Source: Brevundimonas naejangsanensis
GTDB taxonomy: Bacteria > Pseudomonadota > Alphaproteobacteria > Caulobacterales > Caulobacteraceae
DNA length: 64,000 nt
Assembly (NCBI RefSeq): GCF_000635915.2
Contig: NZ_CP015614.1
Location: forward strand, 1,471,501 to 1,535,500
Direction of reading: 5' to 3'
The translations under genes and the position numbers were made by a program. A model generated the notes under the pieces. That model saw only the letters and a list, made by a program, of their open reading frames with translations, searched no databases and was not told where the DNA came from. Of the stretch, positions 1 to 11,300 are shown one piece after another. How positions within the stretch are numbered: the first letter of the stretch is position 1; each line of letters starts with the position of its first letter.

Positions 1-479
1 CCGGCAACGCCCTCGCCGCCCTGCAACAGCGCATCGACGCGGGCGCGCGCGTTATCCGCTCCTCGGGTCCGGTCGACAACCTGCCGGGCGCCTTCGTCAA
101 ACCTGCGATCATCGACGTCACCGGCGTCGCGGTCGAGGACGAAGAGATGTTCGCTCCCTTCCTGCAGGTCATCCGCGTGCCGACCTTCGACGCCGCCATC
201 GCCGCCGCCAACGCCACCAAATACGGCCTGTCCGCCGGTCTGGTCAGCGACGACGCCAAGCTCTGGGACCGCTTCATCAACCGCATCCGCGCGGGCGTGG
301 TGAACTTCAACCGTCCGACCACGGGCGCGGCGGGCGACATGCCCTTCGGCGGCCTGGGCGCCTCCGGCAACCACCGCCCCAGCGCCTACTACGCCGCCGA
401 CTACTGCGCCTATCCGGTCGCCAGCTTCGAGGCCGGCTCGGTTAAGAACATCGAAAGCGAGATCAAGGGCTTGCGCTAA
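1..479 (+). CDS. astD: N-succinylglutamate 5-semialdehyde dehydrogenase, C-terminal part (5' end outside window)
   Basis: This is the last roughly 158 codons of an NAD-dependent aldehyde dehydrogenase, read in frame from base 3 with no start inside the window. The segment [16 protein letters not shown] matches the conserved aldehyde dehydrogenase motif (EEIFGP type) near the coenzyme site, and [32 protein letters not shown] sequence is typical of AstD C-termini. The catalytic cysteine lies upstream of the window. In the arginine succinyltransferase pathway this enzyme oxidises succinylglutamate semialdehyde to succinylglutamate. The next gene is astB of the same pathway, which supports the AstD call over a generic aldehyde dehydrogenase. 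Confidence 0.9.
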   Translation, partial: GNALAALQQRIDAGARVIRSSGPVDNLPGAFVKPAIIDVTGVAVEDEEMFAPFLQVIRVPTFDAAIAAANATKYGLSAGLVSDDAKLWDRFINRIRAGVVNFNRPTTGAAGDMPFGGLGASGNHRPSAYYAADYCAYPVASFEAGSVKNIESEIKGLR

Positions 480-481
480 TG

Positions 482-648
482 CCTTCTCCCCTTGTGGGAG
501 AAGGTGGCTCGCGGAGCGAGACGGATGAGGGGTGTCAGCGCCATGTTGGATAGTTCAAACTCAAGGTCCCGGATGATCGGAAGCGGCGCCGCCGTCACCC
601 CTCATCCGAGCGCCTCCGGCGCCCACCTTCTCCCACAAGGGGCGAAGG
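482..648. repeat. Paired inverted-repeat element, family A copy 1
   Basis: The two ends (482-507 and 623-648) are reverse complements of each other with one mismatch. Each arm is itself a hairpin of the type TTCTCCC...GGGAGAA. Inside, GATGAGGGG near 523 is mirrored by CCCCTCATC near 598. The element fills the gap between astD and astB, and its right arm supplies the AAGGA Shine-Dalgarno-like sequence just before the astB start. It encodes no credible protein. Confidence 0.8.
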
Positions 649-652
649 AAGC

Positions 653-1984
653 ATGACCGCCATCGAAGCCAACGCCGACGGCCTGATCGGGCCGACGCAC
701 TCCTATGCGGGCCTGTCGCCGGGCAACCTCGCCTCCAGCCTGAACAAGGGCGAGGCGTCGAACCCGCGCGCGGCGGTGCTGCAGGGCCTCGACAAGATGA
801 AGACCCTGGCCGACCTGGGCCTGCCCCAGTTCGTCCTGCCCCCGCATGAGCGGCCGAACATCCCCTTCCTGCGCGACCTCGGCTTCTCGGGCTCCGACGC
901 CCAGGTGCTGGAACGCGCATGGAAGGAAGCCCCCTCCTTCGCCGCCGCCGCCTGTTCGGCCTCGCCCATGTGGGCCGCCAACGCCGCCGCGGTGACGCCC
1001 AGCGCCGACGCACGTGACGGCCGCGTCCACTTCACCCCCGCCAACCTGATCACCAACCTGCACCGCAGCCTGGAGCATGATCAGACCAGGCGCGCGCTGG
1101 ACGCCCTCTTCCCCGACGCCAGCCGCTTCGCCGTCCACGACGCCCTGCCCTGCGTCGCCCATCTGGCGGACGAGGGCGCGGCCAACCACGTCCGCCTGTG
1201 CCGCGACCACGGCGAGGCGGGCGTCAATCTGATGGTCTGGGGCCGCGAGGCCTGGGAGCACTGGGACGGCCCCTACCCCGCCCGCCAGACGCGCGAGGCG
1301 TCGGAAGCCGTCATGCGCCGCCACGGCGCGTCCGGCGCCGTCCTGGCGCGTCAGGGCAAGGCCGCCATCACGGGGGGCGCCTTCCACAACGACGTGGTCT
1401 GCGTCGGCGCCCTGGACACCCTCTTCTTCCATGAGCTGGCGTTCGAGGACACGGACGCGACCAAGGCCGCCATCCGCGCCGCCGCCGTCGGTTTCGAGCC
1501 CCAGTTCGTCGAGGTCTCGACCGCCGACCTGCCGCTGGACGACGCCATCAGCTCCTATCTGTTCAACTCCATGCTGATCCGGGTTCCGGGCCAGGACCGC
1601 CTGACCCTGATCTGCCCGACCGAAACGCGCGACAACCCGCGCAGCCATGCGGTGGCGCAGAGCCTCGCCGCCTCCAACGGGCCGATCGGCCAGGTCGAAT
1701 ACGTCGATGTGCGCCAGTCGATGCGCAACGGCGGCGGCCCGGCCTGCCTGCGTCTGCGCGTCGTCCTGACCGAGGCCGAACTGGCGGCGACCAACCCGGC
1801 CATGCGCCTGACCGAGGCGGTTCACGCCCGCCTCAGCGACTGGGGCCGCCGCTGGTATCGCGACAGCCTGACCGCCCGCGACCTGGCCGACCCCGCCCTG
1901 CTGGACGAGACGCGCGGCGCGCTCGACGAACTGACGCAGATCCTGAACCTGGGCGGCGGCTTCTACCCGTTCCAGCGCGCTTAG
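653..1984 (+). CDS. astB: N-succinylarginine dihydrolase
   Basis: Full-length 443-residue protein of the AstB family. It hydrolyses succinylarginine to succinylornithine, CO2 and two ammonia molecules in arginine catabolism, in the cytoplasm. The N-terminus ANADGLIGPTHSYAGLSPGN is the family signature. The catalytic triad is visible as Glu174 (LADEGA), His245 (GAFHND) and Cys365 (NGGGPACLRLR); Glu and Cys match the E. coli numbering exactly. The ATG is preceded by AAGGAAGC. It follows astD in the same direction, separated by a repeat element, so an ast operon read across the repeat is likely. Confidence 0.97.
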   Translation: MTAIEANADGLIGPTHSYAGLSPGNLASSLNKGEASNPRAAVLQGLDKMKTLADLGLPQFVLPPHERPNIPFLRDLGFSGSDAQVLERAWKEAPSFAAAACSASPMWAANAAAVTPSADARDGRVHFTPANLITNLHRSLEHDQTRRALDALFPDASRFAVHDALPCVAHLADEGAANHVRLCRDHGEAGVNLMVWGREAWEHWDGPYPARQTREASEAVMRRHGASGAVLARQGKAAITGGAFHNDVVCVGALDTLFFHELAFEDTDATKAAIRAAAVGFEPQFVEVSTADLPLDDAISSYLFNSMLIRVPGQDRLTLICPTETRDNPRSHAVAQSLAASNGPIGQVEYVDVRQSMRNGGGPACLRLRVVLTEAELAATNPAMRLTEAVHARLSDWGRRWYRDSLTARDLADPALLDETRGALDELTQILNLGGGFYPFQRA

Positions 1985-1986
1985 GC

Positions 1987-2135
1987 CCTTCTCCCCTTGT
2001 GGGAGAAGGTGTCAGGCGACAGCCTGACGGATGAGGGGGAAGCGCCGTCGCTCACCGATCACCCGCGCCGTCTCTGTCGCACGCCCCCTCATCCGACCCG
2101 CTACGCGGGCCACCTTCTCCCACAGGGGGAGAAGG
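1987..2135. repeat. Paired inverted-repeat element, family A copy 2
   Basis: Arms at 1987-2011 and 2111-2135 are near-perfect reverse complements and each folds as a hairpin. Inner GATGAGGGG (near 2030) faces CCCCTCATCC (near 2087). It lies between the convergent genes astB and phhA, so it could end transcription from both sides. The rest of this 339-base gap, about 2140-2323, holds nothing I recognise. Confidence 0.8.
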
Positions 2136-2323
2136 AAGAAGCTACGGCATCGCCGACCATCCTAGTTCGATCTCCCAATCCCGGAAAAACATGGGCTCTG
2201 CGAGCGCCCGGCAGGCTTTCACCCGCCCGCCCTTCGCCGCGCGCCATCATCGCCTCCCGCCCGCGCCGCGATGGAGATTTCAGACGATTCAGACGAATTG
2301 GACTCTGTTTTTCGTCAGCCCCG

Positions 2324-3199
2324 TCAGGCCGCGAACCGCCCGCCCTTCCTGGCGTAGGCCTGGGTGCCCTGCGTGAAGACCTTGTCCGTCGGCAGCACAG
2401 CCTCGATCGGCAAGGCCTCGGCGCCCTTCAGCCGCTCATAGACCGGGCCGAAGTCCTGCAGCGTCACCGTCTTCAGCGCCTCGATGCTGTCGATGACGAA
2501 ATAGACCTGCTGGAAGTCGTCGATCCGATAGAGGGTCTTCATCACGCGCTCCAGGTCGAAGCCCAGCCGGTTCGGCGAGGGGTCTTCTAGGCTGAAGACG
2601 CTCTCGGTCGCCGACGACACGATGCCCGCGCCATAGATGCGAAGGCCGCCCGCCTCCCGCATCAGGCCGAACTCGACCGTGTACCAGTACAGGCGCGCCA
2701 GATTCGGCAGCATTCCCAGCGCCGCCGCCCGCTGCCCGCCCTTGCCGTAGGCCTCCATATAGGCGGCGAAGTCGGGGTCGGTCAGCATGGGCACGTGGCC
2801 GAACACGTCGTGGAAGATGTCCGGCTCCTGCAGATAGTCCAGTTGGTCCGGCTTGCGGATGAACTGGCCCGAGACGAAGCGGCGGTTGGCCAGGTGGTCG
2901 AAGAAGACCTCGTCCGGCACCAGGCCCGGCACGCAGACCACGGTCCAGCCGGTCAGGGCCTGAAGCTTGGGGTTGATGACGTCGAAGTCGGGGATGCCGC
3001 CGGCGTTCAGGTCCAGCGCGTCCAGGCCGCGCAGGAAGGCCTCGCTGGCGCGGCTGGGCAGGATCTTCATCTGCCGCTCGTAAAGCGTGTTCCAGGTCTG
3101 GTGCTCGACCTCGGTATAGGCCGACCAGTTCTGGGGGATAGTCCAGTCGGCGGCGGCGCCTTCCGGCGGCTGCTCGAAAACGTGCTCGAAGTCGGACAT
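2324..3199 (-). CDS. phhA: Phenylalanine 4-monooxygenase
   Basis: A 291-residue pterin-dependent aromatic amino acid hydroxylase that converts phenylalanine to tyrosine. The non-haem iron ligands are visible as His130 and His135 in HDVFGH and Glu176 in YWYTVEFGL. The protein is of the short bacterial type without a regulatory ACT domain. The ATG at 3199 is preceded by GAGGAGCG. No carbinolamine dehydratase gene (phhB) is adjacent. The divergent neighbour is the Ppx/GppA gene, with about 186 bases between the two starts. Confidence 0.96.
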   Translation of the reverse strand: MSDFEHVFEQPPEGAAADWTIPQNWSAYTEVEHQTWNTLYERQMKILPSRASEAFLRGLDALDLNAGGIPDFDVINPKLQALTGWTVVCVPGLVPDEVFFDHLANRRFVSGQFIRKPDQLDYLQEPDIFHDVFGHVPMLTDPDFAAYMEAYGKGGQRAAALGMLPNLARLYWYTVEFGLMREAGGLRIYGAGIVSSATESVFSLEDPSPNRLGFDLERVMKTLYRIDDFQQVYFVIDSIEALKTVTLQDFGPVYERLKGAEALPIEAVLPTDKVFTQGTQAYARKGGRFAA

Positions 3200-3385
3200 G
3201 GAACGCTCCTCACGGCTCTGATGGCCTTTCGGGGCAGATTAGCGCGGCGGTTCGCCGTCGTCACGCATGACTGTTGCAACGCTGGGCCGAGGCCTCTCAT
3301 TCGTCACCGCATGCGACGACGGACTGGCGCGACAGGGAGTCGCGGTCTAACCTGTCAGGGACGGGCGCCGCTTCGGACCGCCCAC

Positions 3386-4501
3386 ATGAAAGCTCGGCCC
3401 ATGCCGGAGACCCCTGGCGCGCCTGAACGGCGCGACGCGCGGTCCCTGCCTCGGCGTTCCCGCAGCGGCGGGAGCATCGATCGAGACGCCCCTCTGTACG
3501 GCGCGCTCGACCTGGGGACCAATAACTGCCGCCTGCTTATCGCGCGTCCGGCGCGTGACGGATTTCGCGTGGTGGATTCCTTCAGCCGCATCGTGCGCCT
3601 GGGCGAAAGCCTGTCGCGCACCGGCCGGCTGGACGACCGGGCGATGGACCGGGCCTATGACGCCCTGGCCCTGTGCGCCGAGCGCGTGGTGCGCAAGGGC
3701 GTCGATCCCAAGCGCCTGACCGCCGTCGCCACCCAGGCCTGCCGCATGGCCGAAAACGGGCCTGCCTTCGTCGAGCGCGTGCGGCGCGGCACCGGCCTTC
3801 GCCTGCGCATCATCGACCCTTCCGAAGAGGCCGCCCTGTCGGTCGCGGGCTGTCTGAACCTGTTCGATCCGCGCGCCGAGGCTGTGCTGGTGATCGACGT
3901 GGGCGGCGGCTCGACGGAACTGTCCTGGCTGATGAAGGGCGCGCGCGGGATTGAAACCGTGGCGTGGATGTCGGCGCCGCTGGGCGTCGTCAGCCTGGCC
4001 GAGCGCCACCCGGAACCCGAGGGCGAAACCAGCCAATGGTATGAGGCTATGGTCGCCGACTTCGGCGCGGCCATCGCCTCTGGCGGACCGGGCCCGGAAT
4101 TCCTGGCCCGTATCGAGGCGGGGCGCGGCCATATGGTCGGCACCTCGGGCGCCATCACCAGTCTGGCCGGGATTCATCTTGGGCTGAGGCGTTATCAGCG
4201 CGATCTGGTCGACGGTCTGTGGATGACGCGCAGCGACTGCGAAAGAGCGGCCGACCGCCTCATCGCGCTCGGTCCCGCGGGACGGGCGGCGGAAAGCTGT
4301 ATCGGGCCGGACCGGGCCGACCTCGTGCTGGCCGGGGCCGCTATTCTGGAAGCCGTCCAGCGCGCTTGGCCGTGCGAGCGGGTCCGCGTCGCCGACCGCG
4401 GCCTGCGCGAAGGGCTTCTGTTGCAGAAAATGCGCGAGGATCGGCAGCCGAAGCCGCGCCGGCGCAGGCGGCGCAAGCGCGGCGGCGGCGGAGCAGAATA
4501 G
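3386..4501 (+). CDS. Ppx/GppA family phosphatase (exopolyphosphatase-like)
   Basis: The start is taken at ATG 3386, or 15 bases later at 3401; the reading frame is open far upstream, but there it lies antisense to phhA. The 371-residue product shows the ASKHA ATPase fold of the family: YGALDLGTNNCRLLIA (phosphate loop 1), VIDVGGGSTELSW (loop 2) and GTSGAITSLAG (adenosine loop). Members hydrolyse polyphosphate or pppGpp; the sequence alone does not say which. The C-terminus is a strongly basic tail of repeated arginines. In many alphaproteobacteria rlmE follows this gene, but here it is followed by a repeat and a convergent cyclophilin gene. Confidence 0.88.
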   Translation: MKARPMPETPGAPERRDARSLPRRSRSGGSIDRDAPLYGALDLGTNNCRLLIARPARDGFRVVDSFSRIVRLGESLSRTGRLDDRAMDRAYDALALCAERVVRKGVDPKRLTAVATQACRMAENGPAFVERVRRGTGLRLRIIDPSEEAALSVAGCLNLFDPRAEAVLVIDVGGGSTELSWLMKGARGIETVAWMSAPLGVVSLAERHPEPEGETSQWYEAMVADFGAAIASGGPGPEFLARIEAGRGHMVGTSGAITSLAGIHLGLRRYQRDLVDGLWMTRSDCERAADRLIALGPAGRAAESCIGPDRADLVLAGAAILEAVQRAWPCERVRVADRGLREGLLLQKMREDRQPKPRRRRRRKRGGGGAE

Positions 4502-4510
4502 ATGTGCCTT

Positions 4511-4659
4511 CTCCCTCCCCGTCCCGGGGAGGGTGGTCGGCGCGAAGCGGAGACCGGGTGGGGAGGGCCAGGTGATTAGGGCGGGCTTGAATAGCCTTGC
4601 CGCCCCCACCCGGCTTCGGCCCGACGGCCTCAGCCACCCTCCCCGGGACGGGGAGGGAG
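4511..4659. repeat. Paired inverted-repeat element, family B copy 1
   Basis: The ends at 4511-4536 and 4634-4659 are perfect 26-base reverse complements. Each is also a hairpin (CCCTCCCCG...CGGGGAGGG). Between them, GACCGGGTGGGGAGGG and CCCACCCGGC form a second nested complement. It separates the convergent genes ppx/gppA and a cyclophilin gene and could serve as a bidirectional terminator. Confidence 0.8.
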
Positions 4660-4669
4660 AGGTTGTGCG

Positions 4670-5554
4670 TCAGTCCACCTCGACCGGCAGTTCGATGTCG
4701 CAGGCCGAGAAGTCCGCCCCTCTGGCTGCTCGGGTCCTCTCGACCAGAGTGCGGAACCCGGCGCTGTCCGGGCTCAGCACCCGCACGGTCGGCCGCTCGC
4801 CCTCCGCCAGGTCGCCCGCCACGCGCACCCGCGTCATCCGGTCAGGACCCGTGACGATGCCATCCGGATTGGGGCTGAACTTCAGGGCGCGCACCACATC
4901 CAGCCCCGACACGACCCGGCCCCAGATGGTGTAGCGCTTCTCCAGCGCCGGATAGGGCTGGCGCATCAGGAAGAACTGGCTGTTGGCGCTGTCGGGCGCG
5001 TCGTCGCGGGCCATGCCCGCCACGCCCGGACAATACAGGCCCCAGGCGTGAACCTTGCGATCCGCCGTCGTCGCCATCACGACGTCGGGCTGAGTCTGGA
5101 CCGGCAGCGACTGCATAAAGCCGATCAGCGCGCCCGCCGGCGCAGCTATGGGAGCGAAGGGCGTCTGGGCGTCGCGGCGGAAGGTGAACTCGGCCTTGAG
5201 GTCGGGATGCCAGCTCTGGCCCTCGCCCGTGCCCAGCGGATCGCCGGTCTGCGCCATGAAGCCGTCGATGACCCGATGCCAGGGTATGCCGTCATAGAAG
5301 CCCGCCTTGGCCAGCAGGCGAATGCGGGCGACATGGCCGGGCGCCGCCTCGGGCGTCATCTCGACCAAGATGCGGCCCTTGTTGGTGTCGATGATCAGCA
5401 GATTGTCCGGGGCAACGGGGCGCCAGTCGCGGGCGGCGATGGCCGCCGCCCGGTCTTGCTCATCCGCTATCGCGGCGGCGTCCTGAGCCACGGCCGAACC
5501 GGCCAGCATGGCGGCCAGCAAGGCCGCCCCGATCGCGTGAAGTTCCCGCTTCAT
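4670..5554 (-). CDS. Exported cyclophilin-type peptidyl-prolyl isomerase
   Basis: A 294-residue protein with an N-terminal signal peptide ending near AGSAVAQ, so it is probably periplasmic. The cyclophilin domain shows TNKGRILVEMTPEAAP, HRVIDGFMAQTGDP, GMARDDAPDSANSQFFLM and YTIWGRVVSGLDVV. Cyclophilins speed cis-trans isomerisation of X-Pro bonds. After the domain comes an extension ending FSACDIELPVEVD that is shared with the next upstream gene product. It is the last gene of the minus-strand gyrA operon, 32 bases after its paralogue. Confidence 0.9.
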   Translation of the reverse strand: MKRELHAIGAALLAAMLAGSAVAQDAAAIADEQDRAAAIAARDWRPVAPDNLLIIDTNKGRILVEMTPEAAPGHVARIRLLAKAGFYDGIPWHRVIDGFMAQTGDPLGTGEGQSWHPDLKAEFTFRRDAQTPFAPIAAPAGALIGFMQSLPVQTQPDVVMATTADRKVHAWGLYCPGVAGMARDDAPDSANSQFFLMRQPYPALEKRYTIWGRVVSGLDVVRALKFSPNPDGIVTGPDRMTRVRVAGDLAEGERPTVRVLSPDSAGFRTLVERTRAARGADFSACDIELPVEVD

Positions 5555-5586
5555 GTCCCCGCCCCTCCCCGAGCGCGGCGCGCGTC

Positions 5587-6426
5587 TCAGCCGCCCTGCA
5601 CAGGCGGCTGGACGTCGCAGATGTTGAAGGTCGCGCCCTTCTCAGCACGCGCCGCCTCGACGGCGGCGTTGAACGGCGCCGAACCGGGCACGGCCACGCG
5701 GATCGTCGGCCGTTCGGCCTCCGGCATGGCCGAGGCCAGACGCACGCGGCCCATCGCGTCCGCATCCGGACCGACGGCGCCGTCGCCGGCTTCATTGCCC
5801 TTCTTGAGCGACTTCACCACGTCCAGCCCTTGAAGCACGCGCCCGAAGACCGTGTAGGAGCCGTTCAGATTATCGTTCTGGCCGGTCATCAGGAAGAACT
5901 GGCTGTTGGCGCTGTCGGGCGAGCCGGCGCGCGCCATGCCCGCCACGCCAGGGCAGAACAGCCCTTGCGCCGAGGTCTTGAAGTCGGCGGTCACGAACAT
6001 CTGGGCGTCCGGCTGGGTCACGATGGGAATAGAGCCCATGACGCCGCGCAGGCCCGGCCCGCTGTTCTCGACCGGCGCGAAGCCGCTGTCGCGCCCGCGC
6101 CGGAAGGTGAACTCGCCCTTCAGATCGGGCAGTTCGCTGCCGCCCTCGCCCGTGCCCTTGGGGTCGCCGGTCTGGGCCATGAAGTCGGGAATGACGCGGT
6201 GAAATTTCAGCCCGTCATAGAAGCCCTGATTGGTCAGGGTGCGGATGCGCTCGATATGGTTCGGAGCCGCGCGCGGCTCCAACTCCACCAGGATGCGTCC
6301 CTTGGCCGTGTCGATCACCCACAGGTTCTCGGGCGACACCGTGCGCCAGTCACTCGACTGGGCGACCGCTCCGCCAGCCAGCAGGGCCACGCCCGTCGCC
6401 AGCGCCATCACAGACTTGATCTTCAA
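5587..6426 (-). CDS. Exported cyclophilin-type peptidyl-prolyl isomerase
   Basis: Paralogue of the next gene downstream. A signal peptide (MKIKSVMALATGVALLAGG) leads into a cyclophilin domain with KGRILVELEPRAAP, FHRVIPDFMAQTGDP, GMARAGSPDSANSQFFLM and YTVFGRVLQGLDVV. I place the start at TTG 6426, six bases after a GAGG. TTG 6438, overlapping the coaD stop, is an alternative that adds four residues. The C-terminal extension with FNICDVQPPV is shared with its neighbour. It is likely a periplasmic folding enzyme translated with coaD. Confidence 0.9.
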   Translation of the reverse strand: MKIKSVMALATGVALLAGGAVAQSSDWRTVSPENLWVIDTAKGRILVELEPRAAPNHIERIRTLTNQGFYDGLKFHRVIPDFMAQTGDPKGTGEGGSELPDLKGEFTFRRGRDSGFAPVENSGPGLRGVMGSIPIVTQPDAQMFVTADFKTSAQGLFCPGVAGMARAGSPDSANSQFFLMTGQNDNLNGSYTVFGRVLQGLDVVKSLKKGNEAGDGAVGPDADAMGRVRLASAMPEAERPTIRVAVPGSAPFNAAVEAARAEKGATFNICDVQPPVQGG

Positions 6427-6434
6427 ACCCGACC

Positions 6435-6920
6435 TCAAACCTTCTTGACCTTGGCCAACACGCTCGCGGCGACGGCAGGGCTGACGAAGCTGTCGATCCG
6501 GCCGTCCAGCCGGGCGATTTCCTTCACCAGTCGCGAGGCGATCGCCTGATGCCGCGGATCGGCCATCAGGAACACCGTCTCGATGTCGCTGTTGAGGCGC
6601 TGATTCATCGCCGTCATCTGGAACTCATACTCGAAATCGGCGACCGCGCGCAGGCCGCGCACGATGACGCTGGCGTTCAGTTCCTCAGCGAAGTGCATCA
6701 GTAGGCTCGAGAACGGCCGCACCTCGATGTCGGCGTTGAAGCGCGCGACCTCGGCCTTGATCATTTCGACCCGCTCGGCGGTCGAGAACAGCGGGCCCTT
6801 GTCGTCGTTCTGAGCCACGCCGATGACCAGACGGTCCACCAGCTTGACCGCCCGCCCGATAATATCGAGGTGACCGTTGGTGACCGGATCGAAGGTGCCC
6901 GGATAAAGTCCGATACGCAT
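6435..6920 (-). CDS. coaD: Pantetheine-phosphate adenylyltransferase
   Basis: A 161-residue enzyme that adenylates 4'-phosphopantetheine to dephospho-CoA. The family motifs are clear: MRIGLYPGTFDPVTNGHLD at the N-terminus (the TxGH nucleotidyltransferase signature), IVRGLRAVADFEYEFQMTAMN in the middle, and a C-terminal SRLVKEIARL region. The start is set at ATG 6920, where the conserved N-terminus begins; an upstream in-frame start at 6938 would add six residues the family lacks. It lies between a class IV aminotransferase gene and the cyclophilin genes in the gyrA operon. Confidence 0.97.
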   Translation of the reverse strand: MRIGLYPGTFDPVTNGHLDIIGRAVKLVDRLVIGVAQNDDKGPLFSTAERVEMIKAEVARFNADIEVRPFSSLLMHFAEELNASVIVRGLRAVADFEYEFQMTAMNQRLNSDIETVFLMADPRHQAIASRLVKEIARLDGRIDSFVSPAVAASVLAKVKKV

Positions 6921-6974
6921 GGCCAGCGGCCTCCCCATCGTTTGGGCCCGTTTAGCAGGTGCGAAATGAACGGC

Positions 6975-7778
6975 CTAGATTTTCTGACGCGGCTGTGATC
7001 GCCAAAGCGCGTTTAAATGCTGCACTGCATCAGTCGCGGCGGTGAAAACATGGTCGTCGATGGCCGCGATCCCGGCCACGGGCGTGGCGCTGTTGCACGC
7101 GAAGGCACCGTTGAAGCGCGGCAGGTCCGACAGGCGCACCACCTCGGTTCGTTGCGGCGACCCGGCGCGATCCAGCGCCTCGCGGATCAGGGTCTGCGTT
7201 ACGCCGTCCAGCATGAGCGCATCGGGCCAGACCACCGTATCGCCCTGAATAAAGACGACATTCCACAACGAGCCTTCGCAAATCCGGCCCTCAATGTCGG
7301 TGAAAAGGGCGTCGTCATAGCCCGCCAGCCGCGCCATGCGCCGCGCCCTCAGCAGGCCCATCGCGGCGACATGCTTCAGATGCGGCGCCTCGCGGGCGTA
7401 CGTCTGGCTTTGCAGGCGCACCCCGTCGGCCAGCGGCGATGGCGGCGGCGAAACGCTGATCATCACCTGCGGCGCGCCGATCCAGTCCGGCTGACGCAGG
7501 GACAGTTCGCGGGAGAACAGGCTGACCCGCAGCCAGGCTTCGGTTCGCCCGCCTAGAGCCGCTCGCATCTGAGCACGCAGGCGTTCCTCGGCGACAGCCT
7601 CGCCGAACAGTTCCAGCGCCCAGCGGTCGAGGCGGTCCAGATGTCGGTCTAGCCCGCGCACGCCGCCCTGCTCCACAACGAAGGAGGTCAGGGCGCCGTA
7701 GTTGATCAGGGCCTGATGACCCAGGTCCTCAAGCCCGGCAGGACGGCCGTCGATCCAGAGTTCAGGAGCGACGGCCAT
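6975..7778 (-). CDS. Class IV PLP aminotransferase (branched-chain aminotransferase / aminodeoxychorismate lyase fold)
   Basis: A 267-residue fold-type IV pyridoxal-phosphate enzyme. The motif HLKHVAAMGLLRARRMARLAGYDDALFTD holds the candidate PLP lysine, and EGRICEGSLWNVVFI is the family's conserved E-G-S-x-x-N block. A PabC-like aminodeoxychorismate lyase, a D-amino acid aminotransferase and a branched-chain enzyme are all possible, and I cannot decide between them. The gene starts 6 bases after the gyrA stop, so it is co-transcribed and probably translationally coupled. Confidence 0.82.
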   Translation of the reverse strand: MAVAPELWIDGRPAGLEDLGHQALINYGALTSFVVEQGGVRGLDRHLDRLDRWALELFGEAVAEERLRAQMRAALGGRTEAWLRVSLFSRELSLRQPDWIGAPQVMISVSPPPSPLADGVRLQSQTYAREAPHLKHVAAMGLLRARRMARLAGYDDALFTDIEGRICEGSLWNVVFIQGDTVVWPDALMLDGVTQTLIREALDRAGSPQRTEVVRLSDLPRFNGAFACNSATPVAGIAAIDDHVFTAATDAVQHLNALWRSQPRQKI

Positions 7779-7784
7779 ACAGGA

Positions 7785-10559
<2,775 letters not shown>

Positions 10560-10579
10560 GGAAATCAGGCTTTAAATGG

Positions 10580-10609
10580 CCGGAATCGGAACGTGATCCG
10601 CTGTTCCGG
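10580..10609. promoter_or_regulatory. Inverted repeat in the divergent gyrA/sodC promoter region
   Basis: CGGAAC (10587-10592) and GTTCCG (10603-10608) are separated by 10 bases and flanked by a wider CCGGAA/TTCCGG pair. The 123-base gap holds the promoters of both divergent genes. It could be an operator or a transcript hairpin; I recognise no named regulator. Confidence 0.35.
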
Positions 10610-10682
10610 TTTCTATCATCCGGGGGGCCTGCTGGCAAAGAAACGCCGCTGAAATCCCCATGCCGAAAAGGACAGGAAAGCC

Positions 10683-11294
10683 ATGCGTCTAGCCGCTTCG
10701 AAACTGATCGCTCCCAGCGCTCTCGCCATCACCCTGATCGCCGGGGCCGCTTGCAGCCAGAGCCCGGCCGCGCCGCCGGCTTCCGACGCCGCTCCTGCAG
10801 CTTCCACCGAGGCCGCCGCCCGCGCGACGCCGGGTCAGACGGCGCAGGTGGCCATCATCAACGGGCAAGGCGCCGAAGCGGGCAAGGCGACGTTGACGCA
10901 AGGCGCCACGGGCCTGCTGATCAAGGTCGAAGCTGCCGGCCTGACGCCCGGCTGGCACGGCATCCACATCCACGCCACGGGCCAGTGCGAGGCGCCCTTC
11001 ACCTCGGCCGGCGCCCATATCAACCACGGCGATCCGAAGCAGCCGCACGGCCTGCTGAACGCCGACGGGCCCGACGACGGCGACCTGCCCAACGTCTTCG
11101 CCGACACGACAGGCGCGGTGAACGCCGAAGTCTTCACCACCCGCGCTCGCCTGGCCGACGCCGGTCCGGGCCAGTGGCTGCTGGACGACGACGGCTCGGC
11201 CCTGGTGATCCACGCCAACGCCGACGACCATTCCAGCCAGCCGATCGGCGGCGCGGGCGACCGCGTGGCGTGCGCCGTCATCAAGGCGCAGTAA
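10683..11294 (+). CDS. sodC: Superoxide dismutase [Cu-Zn], exported
   Basis: A 203-residue protein with a signal peptide that may be of lipoprotein type (LIAGAAC). It dismutates superoxide in the periplasm. Metal-binding motifs are visible: [12 protein letters not shown] (copper histidines and the disulfide cysteine), [27 protein letters not shown] (bridging and zinc ligands), and [26 protein letters not shown] (last copper histidine and second disulfide cysteine). The ATG follows AGGAAAGCC. A low-complexity Ala/Pro linker separates the export signal from the domain. It is convergent with the EamA gene, with only six bases between the stops. Confidence 0.94.
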   Translation: MRLAASKLIAPSALAITLIAGAACSQSPAAPPASDAAPAASTEAAARATPGQTAQVAIINGQGAEAGKATLTQGATGLLIKVEAAGLTPGWHGIHIHATGQCEAPFTSAGAHINHGDPKQPHGLLNADGPDDGDLPNVFADTTGAVNAEVFTTRARLADAGPGQWLLDDDGSALVIHANADDHSSQPIGGAGDRVACAVIKAQ

Positions 11295-11300
11295 GCGGGT

